Positions 32,237-44,255 of a stretch of 64,000 nt of DNA are shown piece by piece; position 1 is the stretch's first letter, and each line of letters opens with the position of its first letter. Under the pieces are notes generated by a model. It was given only the letters and a program-made list of their open reading frames with translations. It searched no databases and had not been told where the DNA came from. The position numbers and the translations under genes are program-made. Source of the DNA: Alopecurus myosuroides (lineage: Eukaryota > Streptophyta > Magnoliopsida > Poales > Poaceae); assembly GCA_028641055.1 (NCBI GenBank), contig CM054063.1, positions 41,983,304 through 42,047,303 on the forward strand. The letters are read 5' to 3'.

Positions 32237-35200
32237 TAATATAATAATAATATATATAATAATAATAATAATAATATAATAATAATATAAAGAGAGGAAG
32301 GTTTCTGGCCAAAATTTTCGTCCGTTTTAAATTACTGACCCTATTTTTCGTCGTAATTACACCCTGTGCCACCGCCAGTCAAATCTAAATAACGTTTGGC
32401 TTCAGACTGCTTCTCCTGCGCACGCCGAGACTCGTATGTTTCTTCCCCCGGTCGTGGCCGGCGGCTCCTCCCAGACCTCCTCCTCTATGCTACCTTGTGG
32501 CGCCGGAACCCACTATAAGATAAATGGCCAGGAGCCCAGGAATCTCGCTGGCCTCCTCCACGGCATGCTGCCTGCGTACTTTCACGAACGAGTACGCTGT
32601 GCTCGGCGGCGTGGAGAATCGCTGCCGGCGGGCAGATGCATACTTTTGGGTAGCTCGGCGCGGCCAATTGTTGCCGGCAGCACGGCGGCGGGCGGATACA
32701 CGGCACAGACAAATCCTGCCCAGATGCATGCCCCGACCTCAGAAAGACTCGGGCTCCTGGCGCTTGCCCGTTCCCCGCCGGACGTCGCCCTTCTGTTCCC
32801 CCGCCATAGACCAGGTTGTCGCTCATCCCTTCACTGCACGTCAACTGGCTAGAATCCTCAACGGCCTCTCCAATCCACAGGTTCGCCCTCCAAATCCAAT
32901 CAAGGATTGATTTTAGTGGAGATCTATCTCTCCCAATCTGCATCTCTATCTCTCCCCACGCCGTCCAACATCTCGGCCGCCCACCGTCTTGGTCGACGGT
33001 GACCCTGCCCCTACCACTCTCCTCGCCCACCCCATGCCCCGCGTCCCGATGTTTGATCCGGCTATGCGAGGCAGCCTCCTCCTATTGATCCCGCCCTAGC
33101 CACCACAGAACTACTGCCCCCGCCGGTGATGCGTCTCTGCAGTATCGTCACCGACGGGCGTTCCGGTACACCTGCTTCGTGCTTCCAAGCACGACCCAAC
33201 TCATGGGCTGCAAGGCTAGCCACGTCTTCAAGGTCAACCCCTCTGTCTCCCCTATCTTTCCACCTCTCTTGATGTTTGTCTGTGATCTTGATGGAGGCCG
33301 ATGTGAGCCGAGCTTGTATCATCTGCTGCCCGATCTAATACGCTCATGATGTTGGACCCGATCTGATACGCTCATGATGTTGCTTCTGCTGCGGTCAGAC
33401 TAAGTTTGATAGTGCCTCGTATATTTAATTTGTTACGCAGTATATCCTACTAAATCGATAGCATATTGGTCTTGTTCTGAAATCTGTTAATTCCGATGCC
33501 TGAATTTCTTGTTCGTGGCTCTGTTGGTACGTGCCCCTAGCATAGTGCTTGCGATAGGAAGGTGGGCTACGTTTCCAAGTTATATGATACGGAGTATGCT
33601 AGGCAAATGCTTTTGCACCCATACCAGTTTCCTACTTGCACATGTGCATTATCTTTTAGGATAGTGTACTTGCTCAACCTGGATCATGCTGTTGCTATTC
33701 GGATTTCAGAGACAAGATTGTCAATATCACTGTGGGCTAAAAATTTCACAAAAAGGCCGGTGACTTACCTGGAAAGAGCTAATTCATATGTTATAGCAGG
33801 AACGGAGATTACAACAATAACTATATTTTGGATTGGTATTTTCGACAGATCTAGATTTTCTTTCAAGACTGGAAGGTACTACATCACTGACTATATTGTA
33901 ACTTTGTTCATGCACATATACTGACCACTTATTATATCTTGAAAAGGTTTCTCAATAGTATAGCTATGTCACAAATCTAAATTTGTTTATGGAATAGACA
34001 TTCAAACATGCAGTTCTTCAGTATTGTATCTTAAACCAAATATCATGACATGAGTATCGATGGAGACCTGTGCAACTCTTAGCGTCCATGAAACATAATG
34101 ATTTTATGGGCCCGTGTTGTCCTGTAGCCTTGACGGATAGAACATCATCTGCACCTGTGCCTCCTTCATTGCAGTACAGCTTGGGGTGCCCCTCCATTGT
34201 TTGGCTCACCGGGGAGTTGCGAAAGCGGCTGTGTATACCCCATACTTCCCATCCCGTATGAGAAAATCCTGTCACTCGAATTATCAGGTGATATTATCTC
34301 TTGCTTGGTAGATTCCCGATGATATGCGTGAATAGCAATCTCCCTGTATTTTCATGTTGTAGAATTTTGTTTGCCCAACCCACTGTTCTTTTGATTTATA
34401 GCATAAGAAGAATGCTAGATACCATTGCGGTCATGTGAGTTAATCTCATCAAAATGCACAATAATATTTAGTGATGACTACAACAAACTGCGAAGTGAGG
34501 AGATAAATTGTCTTGGTGTGTGTATAAGTATGCAAACAACTACAAACTTTTAGATGCTTTCTTGTTATTAACAAACTCTTCATGATAGTTCCTAATTCTC
34601 ACAAAATAAGTTCAATTTCTCAAGTACTGGGCTGTCAATATTGTCATATCCGTGGGGAAGTCCTTTTTATCTCCATACCTGCATATGGGTCTAGATTGTA
34701 TCGAGGGTGATGATTGATACTGTTATTCCTATTAAGTCATGATTGAAAATTCCATGTGGCATGCTTCCGATGGTTATGCCTTAGATCATGAAAAGGATAA
34801 ATGACACCATTGCTACACTGTCCATAGCTCGGCTCAGCTAGAACAGAAGAGTGATTGAAGTCTGTGTCTTCTGAATATTGCAAATCACGAGTTATGCATC
34901 TGTATGCCCTATGCATTTCCTCAGTTACTGGACCTGGGAAACAACTCCCCAGTTCATGTGTAATTCTTGAATTTCTCAAATGGTCAGTGCTCACTTCTAG
35001 GAACTAGAAATTATGGTGGTAAGATAAAGCATACAATTGATTTCTTTGCATTGCGTGCATTTTATGACTTCTAAAATATTATAATTCTAATATGGATAAT
35101 TTACACTGTCTATTCTTTGAGTTCTCTTTACTGATATATGATCAAAGAGGCGTCGCTTGCTGCGGAGTTTGGGTTGGATATGTCGCTGGTGATGTTGCAT

Positions 35201-36414
35201 AATTGAGTGAGGGAGCGTGTGTTGGCACGATGGCAAGAAAAAAAAACTGGGCAAAACATGTATTTTGAGTTTTGGAAATGGAGACATTATGGATTCTACG
35301 GTGACTTGGTTACTTATGTATGTTATGAGAAAATACTTTTTTGTAAATCCTTACCAAGTTACATATGTTGTACAAGGTTCCATCAATCTTTTGTGACGAT
35401 CATGTCTTTCTGGTTTCTTTCTCATGTTTCACGACTTTGGTTACTCTTGGATCCCATGTGTTTTACTGGTACCAGCCATATATCACTGTTTACTCTTTAT
35501 TTATTTTTTAGAAATGGGAGCCTGGGCCCCGGCCTCTGCATCAAAATGATGCACACAGCCGGATTTTATTAATATGAAGAGAAAAACATCCAGTATTAGA
35601 GTGCATTACAATTCACGGATCCGACAAAGTGGCCACAAAGATCAGCCACAGAAAAAGAGACGAATTAAGCATCGATCCGCTGCCTATTAAGCCACCCAGC
35701 CCGGCTGAAAATAGCCCGAACGACCGCCATCAGTCGAGCACAGTCGGTATCCATAAGTCCTCGCTGATCCACGGGTAGAAGGAAGGACCACGTCTGGATA
35801 GAATATAGCGCCCTGTTTACAACCTGCAAAAAGTGAGGGTTTGATTGTTTGTTAAACACCACATCATTTCTACTATTCCAAATCGCCCATAAGAAAGCAG
35901 CCACACCAATTCGAATTCGTGATTTTGTTTTCTTGTCTATACCATTCAGCCAGCTACCAAACATATTCGCAATGTTTGTCGGTGGAGAAATGCTAAACGT
36001 AAAGTGAATCAGACGCCAAATATCCCGGGTAAACGGACATGCTATAAATAAATGTTCTACGGACTCATTCGTATCGCAAAAAGCACATTTTTTACAACCA
36101 TGCCAATTTCTCTTGACCAAATTGTCCTTAGTAAGAATTACTTTTCTATTTAGAAACCATAAGAAAATTCGAATCTTTAAAGGCACTTTTAGTTTCCATA
36201 AATATTTTCGCAAAAATCTTGTGGATCCATGCAACAAATCAGCATAATACGATTTAACTGAAAACGACCCATCCATCGTTAAGTTCCAACGGAACACATC
36301 ACTATCGTTTGTGAGGGAAACCCCCATCAACCTCTCAACCAAGTGCAACCAGCGATCTCTCCTGTGACCCATCATAGTCCTACGAAACCGAATGTTTAGA
36401 GGATTATGAGCTAG
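32237..36414 (+). mobile_element. Helitron-like unit H5 without a clear 3' end
   Basis: Right after the H4 terminus comes a TAA/TA repeat (32237-32290). Then AAAGAGAGGAAGGTTTCTGGCC-like sequence matches the subterminal 5' part of H1, H2, H4 and H6, but the initial TCTCTACC is lost. No CTAG-hairpin end is found before H6 starts at 36415. The body includes a GC-rich block (32400-33330) and AT-rich sequence with no recognised gene, and it contains the LINE fragment at 35504-36414, which may have replaced the 3' end. Confidence 0.5.
35504..36414 (-). mobile_element. 5'-truncated LINE copy (3' end of ORF2)
   Basis: Minus strand. It encodes the C-terminal zinc-binding region of a LINE ORF2 (CKKCAFCDTNESVEHLFIAC, HFTFSISPPTNIANMFGSW) and ends at stop 35665-35667. 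A 3' untranslated tail with GGCTGTGTGCATC follows, then a short poly(A) (T-run at 35504-35509). It is clearly homologous to 22640-23385 but diverged, so it belongs to a sister lineage. The coding sequence stops sharply at 36414 beside the H6 start; 5' truncation is usual for LINEs. No target-site duplication is seen. Confidence 0.88.
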
Positions 36415-36610
36415 TCTCTACCTAATAATAAAGGCATTAGTGTTTCTGCCCAAAATTTCGTCCAACATAAAATGACAGTTTTGCCCTCTGTCATAATGGG
36501 ATAATTTACACCACTGCCACCGATTATTAGAAGGAAAAAAAAGTTTCAACGCTCTCATCGCTCCCGCCTCTGCCTTGGCCTGCTGTGAGCCTATGACGCG
36601 CCCGCGCTCC

Positions 36611-36893
36611 AACAGCTTGGCCGAGAAAAGGGTTCCGCTGACTGTCTTCGACCGCGCGGCCGCATACATGTCTATGTGCTCCGTGCGCGTATACCATCGC
36701 GCCGGCACTGTTCAACGAGGCGCTCAAGGAGGGACTAGGCAGGACCGTCGCGTTGTACCGGCCCGCACCTTGCGGGACACCTCGCCGTGGACGGAAAAGT
36801 CCAGCGTTACCTACACGTCAACAACGAGGGCGTGCGCCACCGTGCAGGCCGACCTGGCGGACGTGTTACCGGCCGTCGGCGCAAACGTCCATC
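36611..36893 (+). pseudogene. BAHD (HXXXD) acyltransferase N-terminal fragment captured by H6
   Basis: Plus-strand frames give family-typical N-terminal blocks in order: VPLTVFDRAA (about 36637), FNEALKEGLGRTVALYR (about 36710), HLAVDGKVQRYLHVNNEGVR (about 36780) and TVQADLADVLPAVGANV (about 36840). BAHD enzymes transfer acyl groups from acyl-CoA to phenolic amines or alcohols in the cytosol. Each block is in a different or shifted frame, so there are at least two frameshifts. The catalytic HXXXD and the DFGWG region are absent. This is a non-functional piece of a host gene. Confidence 0.75.
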
Positions 36894-37206
36894 GTCTCTC
36901 CCCGCCGCCCCTCCATGGCGATCTCCATGACGGTGACGTTCTTGGGGCCCTGGATGAAGGTTGGGAGGTTGCCGGAGCACAGCGGCGTGCCGCGGTAGGA
37001 GACGATGGTGCAGGAGCCCTCGTCATACCTGATGTAGATTCGTTGGGGTTCTCGGCGCGCACGCCGGCGACGAGCTTGATATAGAGCGTCAGGTCGGACG
37101 AGCTAGCTGAAGTCGAACTGCGAGACGGACATGTTGCTCATGGAGTAGGACGGCGGCCTGGGGATGTAGGTGAAGTAGTAGTAGGCCACGACGCCGAGCA
37201 CAAATC
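36894..37206 (-). pseudogene. NDR1/HIN1-like (LEA_2) protein fragment captured by H6
   Basis: Minus strand. A hydrophobic stretch LGFVLGVVAYYYFTYIPRPP (about 37206-37147) is the single membrane segment expected for NHL proteins. LEA_2 blocks follow: MSVSQFDFS, a stop (TAG near 37101), then SSDLTLYIKLVAGVRAENPN (about 37098) and, in another frame, YDEGSCTIVSYRGTPLC and IQGPKNVTVMEIAMEG (to about 36905). NHL proteins are membrane-anchored and often linked to defence. The stop and frame changes make it a pseudogene. It lies tail to tail against the BAHD fragment. Confidence 0.75.
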
Positions 37207-37352
37207 CCAGGTCGGCACCCCTTGCAGCACGTTCCACTGCACGCTAGCACACGTGTAGAAGCGAGTCACGGCGGCGCGGGGCGTGAACCCGGACGAGTTC
37301 ATGCAGGTGAGTCTATCCGTGGACTGCAGGGGCGGAGCCAACAGAGGGGATC

Positions 37353-37712
37353 ATGGATTCATGGTGTCGGTGCTGTCGCCATCGAGGGCGCCGTCGTCCT
37401 CCACCTGGGAGTCGCCGTCCACCTCCTGTTTGCTGCATCCAGCGGGTCCGGTGCCGCCCCATAATGGAGGCTCGACCTGCCGTGCGTCGTCCTCACCAAA
37501 TGGACACTCCACCTGCCGTGCGGCGTCCTCGTCGCCGCGTCACTGGAGACTCTCTGCCTCAAGCAGATCATGACGACCGGCGCGGCGCACGTCCAGGAGC
37601 TCGGCAGCGAAATGCTGACGGACTTGGTACAGCCGGCGCTGCATTAGTTCGTCGTGCCAGACGGCCCGGACAATACGCACGTCGAGGAGCTCGGCAGCGA
37701 AGTGCTGGTGCA
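37353..37712 (+). pseudogene. Unrecognised captured coding-like fragment, interrupted by copia
   Basis: One frame reads CGVLVAASLETLCLKQIM, then AAHVQELGSEMLTDLVQPAL, a TAG, and then HVEELGSEVLVHL, where the copia element begins. After the copia the same frame continues at 44843 (VQQRVHAVAQGSPEVRQLVL) to a stop near 44925. The block with ELGSE occurs twice, about 89 bp apart, indicating an internal duplication. I do not recognise the family. The continuous frame across the insertion site suggests it is derived from a protein gene. Confidence 0.45.
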
Positions 37713-37717
37713 CTTGG

Positions 37718-38296
37718 TGTTGGTTGATCTCACGGTTCAAACTGAACCGAGTCAAAGAGATAAACGTTAGGGAAAAACAAATAAGGAGATAAAGACGAAA
37801 ATAAAGAGATAAGTGAAGGCCCACGAACCAACGTTCGTGACCTTCACGTACGCATCTAAAACGCCCTGATCGGGGGCGCCCTAACCAACTAATGGTTCTG
37901 GCCCCCTGTTTGCATGCGCATATATTAAGGGGGGAGCCTGGCTGCTGGCGATCTACGTCAGTTAGCGCTCAGTCACCCTGCTCCCCCAACACTCCCACGT
38001 TCTGCCCCGATCGCAGCTGCGCACAAGCAACAGGAAGAGCTGGAACCTCGCCGTGCCGTCCCCGGACAGTGCCGGTGGAGGCCTGAGGGTCACCGCGTGA
38101 TCCAGCGATCTTCATCGACCCCTGCGACATCTACACCGACCCTCAACCTCGCCTGCACCAAGCAGGCGACGATGTCTTCTAATGCTGGAGCCTGTAAATC
38201 CCCTAAAACCCCTTTTGTTTGATCCATCTTGGTGTTCTAGATTGCTGTCACAATTTCTTTGATCTAGATTGGTTCTAGATCATATAATGTCTAACA
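37718..38296 (+). repeat. Left LTR of the copia element
   Basis: Starts TGTTGGTTGATCTCACGG and ends CTAACA. About the first 490 bp (to 38207) are identical to the right LTR by eye. The last ~89 bp are clearly different in sequence yet still alignable. A TATA-like CATATATTAAGG at 37919-37930 fits a promoter. Confidence 0.93.
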
Positions 38297-39794
38297 TTGG
38301 TATCAGACGCCTCTGTGATAGCACTAGAACCCTAATGTGGATCTGTTCTTCAAGTTTTGGTAAATTAAGTTCATTTTTAGGCAATTAAGTTCAAGTTTAA
38401 GTCTCGGGTCAGTGCCTAATTGCTCCATAAACACGCATTGCTAATGATAATTGATCAATGTTAATTAACAAATTACGATCGCTTTGATGTTTCTGTTAGT
38501 TAATTTGATCCACTGCTAGTCCTGATTGAGCAATTAGAAGGAGGGGAGTGCAAATTGGCAAGAAAACACGCAAAATCCCCTCCTGCAATGAAGAAACCCT
38601 AACCCAAGTTTCCCCAATTCGGATGAACAAAAATTTGCAACAAAATTGAGTTTGAGATTGCACTCTCACCTTAAGATGCCGGACTGTCGCCTCCGCCTTC
38701 GGGTCCGTGCAGCACCTAAGCTGCACGAGGGCGATGGCCCCGTGACGACGTTCTCCTCCCGTCGGAGAGGACGCGCGGAAGAAAGCGTTTTGGCGCGAAC
38801 TGGACGCACGCGGCGCTGGTGGACTCCCCACCCGTCGACCGCCGTCACCTAACGGCCGCCGGTTCGCCGGCGTGCACAACTCCTCGACGTCCTGTAAGAT
38901 ATCGGCGCTGGCAGCCACCCTCAACGGACGAGCGCGCGGGACTCCGTCCACCGCACGCTCCTCCGCTGAGCACGGCCACCGCGCCGGATGGGATAGGGGC
39001 GGACACCGCCACCGCGCCGGAACGGAAAGCGGACGGCCACCGCGCCGGAATGGAAAGGGGGAGGGCGGCGCGCCGTTGCCGCCGTCGCCTTGCTCCAGCC
39101 CGCCTCCCCCTCACTCACTGAGCACGGCCACCGCGCCAGATGTCTGGAGGCAGAGCGGGGCGGACCTGCAGCTCGCCGTTGAGCGACTAAAGCAAGGGGG
39201 AGGGTGGCGCGCCGCCGCCGGCCGTCACCCGTCACTCGCTCGGGCCGCCTCACTCTCTGTCTCCACAGGAATCGGGGATGAGAAACGGAAATGGGGATTA
39301 GGGTTAGGGTTGGACACGATTTTGTTCAGCCGCTAAAGAAGGATGACCGTCGGATTTAATCCGACGACGTAGATCTCTGCGGGCCTCTTTGGGCCAGAGT
39401 TGGAGGGCTGGACCAGGCTGGGCTGGTTTGCTCCGATTTTGGTCTGCGTCTGGCCAGTTTTGGGCTGTTCTGGATTTTTTTTTCTGCATTTTTAAGTTTC
39501 TGTTTCTTTTATTTTCAGTGCATAATTTGTTTTTAAGTTTCATTATTATGTTTTGTGCACTGTTTAAAGAACAGAAAATAGTTGCCTAAATTTATGATAA
39601 TAAACATGTTATTGCTCTGAATAAAAATGAACCTATGAGATTTTTTGTTCAGAATACTTTAATATGTTTAAATGTTGTATAATCAATTTAAGCATTGAAT
39701 AATGTTATTTACTTTATGTTATTAATTTTAATGCTTAATTTTGATAATGTCATGACTGTAAAATCAATTCTGACCAACGTTGTGTTAATTTTGC
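38297..39794 (+). other. Copia leader region with PBS and a GC-rich minisatellite-like block
   Basis: The PBS TGGTATCAGA begins at 38298. The leader is unusually long (about 1.5 kb). Its GC-rich middle (38680-39300) has at least four copies of GGCCACCGCGCC(G/A)GA (about 38974, 39008, 39034 and 39125). The rest is AT-rich. Antisense and sense open frames here show no family features. The leader ends in sequence like an intron 3' end (TATTTTCAG at 39943-39951, inside the open frame), so a spliced gag start is possible. Confidence 0.6.
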
Positions 39795-42700
39795 ATGTCA
39801 TCCCCTTACGTTGTTCTAATCTTGTGTCATTTTTGCCCAACGGTGATTTGGCATAGAATTAGAATTTTTATGATTATGGCATGTTTATTCCTCTTTACCA
39901 ACGTAAAGTCTTTATTCATGCAAGTTTTTAACGTCCATGTAATATTTTCAGCTTCCACTGCGATACGCTACGACACTGTCGAGCAACTGACGGGGAGTAA
40001 TTTCCCACGCTGGAAGAATTCAATCGAGCTAAGTTTGGCTTTCAGCGAATTTGATTATGCCTTAAGGGAGGATAAGCCCACGGCACCTGAAAATGGTGTC
40101 GCGGGGTATGATGATCTTAAGAAAACTTATGACTCCAAAATGGAGAAGTGGAACAAATCAAGTCATGTAGCAATGCTACTGATGCGATCATCCATTTCAC
40201 CTGAGATTATTGGGGCTCTCCCCAAGAAAGATACTCCTAAAGATTTCATGGCAGCCTTGGAGGAGCAATTCAAAGGCTCCGAGAAGGTCTATGCAACTGA
40301 GCTATTTCAGAAGCTCCTTGGGAAGTATAAATGTGATGGTGAAGTAAGGAGTCATGTACTGAGAATGATTAATGCTTCGCGCAAGCTGAAGGCTAAACAA
40401 TGTGAACTCAGTGATAACCTACTCACCATAATGATTTTGGAGTCCCTCCCTGAAGAGTTCGATCAATTTAAGATCAACTATAATTCCATGAAGGAAAAGT
40501 GGTCACTCGATGAGATATGTCCTCGAATTGTCCAGGAGGAGGAAAGGCTGATGAAACAAAACAAGGACCAAGCCTTTCATGTTGGCTCTAACAAGAGAAA
40601 ATATGATGGGCCTAGTCCTTCCAAGCCTCCAAAGAAGACCTTCAAAAAGGATATGCACAAGTCTAAAGGAAAGGAGGTTGGACAGTCTTCTGGAAGCTCG
40701 GCTGTTGTTGAAAACACTTGCTTTCATTGCAAGAAAGAGGGTCATGTCAGAAAGGACTGTTCAGCCTATATTAAATGGATGATGAAGAAAGGTACAGATG
40801 AAATCACTTTTGTTGATGAATTATTTTATGTTGATTTCTCCTCTAGATCATGGTGGATTGATTCAGGAGCAACTACTCATGTTGCTAACTCTATGCAGGG
40901 ATTCCATATGATCCAAACTACAGCAAACGGTACAAGAAGACTTAAAGTAGCAAATGGAGTTGAAGTTGATGTTGAAGCTGTAGGGTCACTCACCTTGGAG
41001 CTCCACACCAACCATCGTCTTCATTTAAATAATGTTCTTTATGTACCTACTTTGAGTAGGAATTTGATTTCAGTCTCTTGTCTTGATGATAACATGTATG
41101 AATGTTTGTTTGGTCACAAACAATTTGTTTTGAAATATTGTAATAAAGATGTTGGTTTCGGTGTCAGACGAGGCAAATTATATATGTTATCATTGAATGA
41201 TTATGTTATGCATGTGAGTAATGTGTGTATTGATGAGAATAAATGGAAGGGTACTAGCACTTCTTCGAAATTGTGGCACCATCGTATGGGCCACATTTCG
41301 AGGGGGAGAATTGAACGACTCATTAAAAATGATGTACTACTTCCATTAGACTTCTCCGATGCAGAAAAATGTGTTGACTGCATAAAAGGAAAATACGCAA
41401 AAACAATTAAGAAAGGAGCAGTACGAGCAACAGGTGTCCTAGAACTTATTCATACTGACATATGTGGACCCCTTAATGTTAAGTCTATAGACGGTTTTGA
41501 TTCATTCATCACGTTTACGGACGACTTTTCCCGATATGGGTATATTTACCCTATACGTGATCGATCGGAAGCTTTGGACAAGTTCAAATTGTTCAAAGCC
41601 GAAGTTGAGAACCAACTAAATGTTAAAATAAAAGTTGTACGATCTGATCGCGGGGGAGAGTATTATGGTAGACATGCTCCTTATGGGCAAATTCCAGGAC
41701 CTTTTGCAAGGTTTCTCGCTGAGAATGGAATTGTTGCCCAGTACTCAATGCCTGGTGAACCTCAGCAGAATGGAGTGGCTGAGCGTCGAAATCGCACACT
41801 TATGGATATGGTGCGAAGTATGCTTAGTCATGCAAGTTTGCCAGTAAGCCTATGGATGGAGGCATTAAAGACTGCCGCACATATATTAAATCTTGCTCCC
41901 ACTAAGTCAGCACCGAACACGCCTTATGAGATGTGGACGGGAAGGAAACCGAGCTTGAACTATTTACGTGTGTGGGGCTGTCCTGCTGAAGCTAGAGTAT
42001 TCAATCCACAACATAAGAAGTTAGATCCAAAAACAGTTAGCTGTTTCTTTATTGGATACCCACATAGGGGAAAAGGATATCGCTTCTATTGTCCAGGTCA
42101 TACCACTAAGTTTGTGGAGACGCGACAAGCGGTGTTTTTTGAGGATAATGAGGTCACTGAATTAAGAAAGATCGACCTTGAGGAGAAGCGGGTATGTGCT
42201 CCGTGCCCGGCCATCCAAGAGATCGTTTTGCCCATTCACAATAGAGTGACGTCTAATGACGGTTCTGAATCTTGTGATTTAGATCATGAACCCAATGGTA
42301 ATCCTGAAAACAATAATGACATACCAGAAGGAGAGGATCACCATACAGATAACGAAGAAAATCCTGAAAATAATGACGCTCCTCCACCTCCCCCTCCTGT
42401 GAGAAGATCACAGCGACCTAGGAAGAAAGCCATCCCAGAAGATTATGTCACTTACATGAGTGAGGATGTATGTGATGTGGGGAAGGTGGATGATCCAATC
42501 TCATATAAAGGAGCCATTAAAAGTACGAATTCGTCTAAATGGCAAGTTGCCATGGAAGATGAGTTAAAATCTATGAGCTCAAACGATGTTTGGGACTTAG
42601 TAGAAGTTCCCAATGGCGCTAAAAGGGTAGGCTGCAAATGGGTCTACAAAACCAAGTATGATTCCAAAGGGAACGTCGAAAGGTTTAAAGCAAGACTTGT

Positions 42701-44063
42701 GGCGAAAGGTTTCACACAGAGAGAAGGTATCGATTACAACGAGACCTTTTCTCCTGTGTCATCAAAGGATTCCTTTAGGATTGTCATGGCTCTAGTAGCT
42801 CATTTCAACCTAGAGTTGCATCAAATGGACGTTAAAACGGCATTTCTAAATGGTGATCTTAATGAAGATGTTTACATGACTCAACCGGAAGGTTTTGTCG
42901 TGAAAGGAAAGGAACACCTGGCATGTCGTCTGAAGAAATCCATCTATGGCTTGAAGCAAGCTTCAAGACAGTGGTACCTCAAGTTCCACAAGATTATTCG
43001 AACTTTTGGTTTTACGGAAAATGTTGTGGACAACTGCATATATGTTAAGTTTAAAGGCAGTAGGTTCACAATTTTAGTCCTATACGTAGACGACATATTG
43101 TTGGCCTGCAGCGATAAGGATATGTTGCATGATACCAAGAATTTCCTGTCGTCAAATTTTGATATGAAGGATCTCGGTGAAGCCTCTTATGTCCTTGGCA
43201 TTGAGATTTACCGAGATAGGTCAAAGGGGATGTTAGGACTATCCCAAAAGGCATACTTTGAGCGAGTACTGAAGAAATACAATATGCATAAGTGCTCTCC
43301 CTCACCTGCTCCAATAGTTAAGGGCGATAAGTTTGGGACATTCCAATGTTCGAGGAACCAAATTGAAACTGATCAGATGAAGTCGGTTCCTTATGCTTCA
43401 GCTGTCGGAAGCATCATGTATGCACAAGTTTGCACACGCCCTGACTTGGCTTTTATAACGGGAATGCTTGGCAGATTCCAATCAAATCCAGGACCAGACC
43501 ACTGGAAGGCCGCAAAGAAAGTCTTGCGTTATATGCAAGGCACAAAAGATTACATGCTTACATATAAGTAGTCTGATAACTTGCAAGTTCTTGGTTATTC
43601 AGACGCTGATTATGCCGGTTGTGTGGATAGTAAGAAATCCACATCAGGTTATGTATTCACACTAGCCGGAGGAGCCATATCGTGGAAAAGCTCCAAACAA
43701 ACGTTGACTGCTTCATCTACGATGCAGGCAGAATTTATAGCATGTTTCGAGGCCACTGGGCAGGCTGTATGGCTGAAGAATTTCATTCCCGGACTTAAAG
43801 TGGTAGACAGCATTTCGAAACCACTTGTCCTATACTGCGATAACGAACCCGCGGTTTTCTATACAAGTAACAACAAGTCAAGTGCTGCTGCCAAGAACAT
43901 TGACATTAAGTATCATGTTGTGAAAGATAGAATCCAGGATCATACAATTGAGGTTAAGCATATAAGTACGACTCGTATGCTTGCGGATCCGCTAACGAAA
44001 GGCTTACCACCCAGTATTTTTCATGAGCATGTTGCCGGCATGGGATTACTGGAAGCCCTATGA
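39795..44063 (+). pseudogene. gag-pol: copia gag-pol polyprotein with one internal stop
   Basis: The frame opens at ATG 39795, but family-like sequence begins near 39955 ([19 protein letters not shown]). Order: gag; zinc knuckle [14 protein letters not shown] (about 40720); protease [11 protein letters not shown] (about 40850); gag-pre-integrase [15 protein letters not shown] (41278); integrase with D-D-E (HTDICGPL at 41452, [24 protein letters not shown]); RT ([34 protein letters not shown] at 43080); RNase H ([35 protein letters not shown]) to stop 44061-44063. About 1,420 codons. The TAG at 43569-43571 lies between RT and RNase H; both sides share one frame. Confidence 0.93.
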
Positions 44064-44242
44064 TTCTGGAATAAAGGGACCATTACAAGAACCACTCCCA
44101 ATAAGAAATATGATATCCATTTCGAAATAGGCTGGTGTACCATAGGTGTTGAGGTTCAACGACATTTTATTAGTTGTTGTAACACCTCACTTTGGTATAT
44201 TATTCCTATGGAGAATGGGCAAATGAAGTTTAAACCGAATGA

Positions 44243-44255
44243 TCAAGGGGGAGAA
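44243..44255 (+). other. Polypurine tract of the copia element
   Basis: CAAGGGGGAGAA directly precedes the right LTR (44256) and would prime plus-strand DNA synthesis. Confidence 0.85.

Noticed and set aside
36811..37727. Alternative plus-strand frames over the NHL fragment and beyond
   Set aside because: Over 36894-37206 the minus-strand LEA_2 blocks explain the coding signal. The plus frames there are shadows.
38496..39253. Minus-strand frames (up to 151 codons) in the copia leader
   Set aside because: GC-rich antisense frames with no family motif, in a leader region of a plus-strand element.
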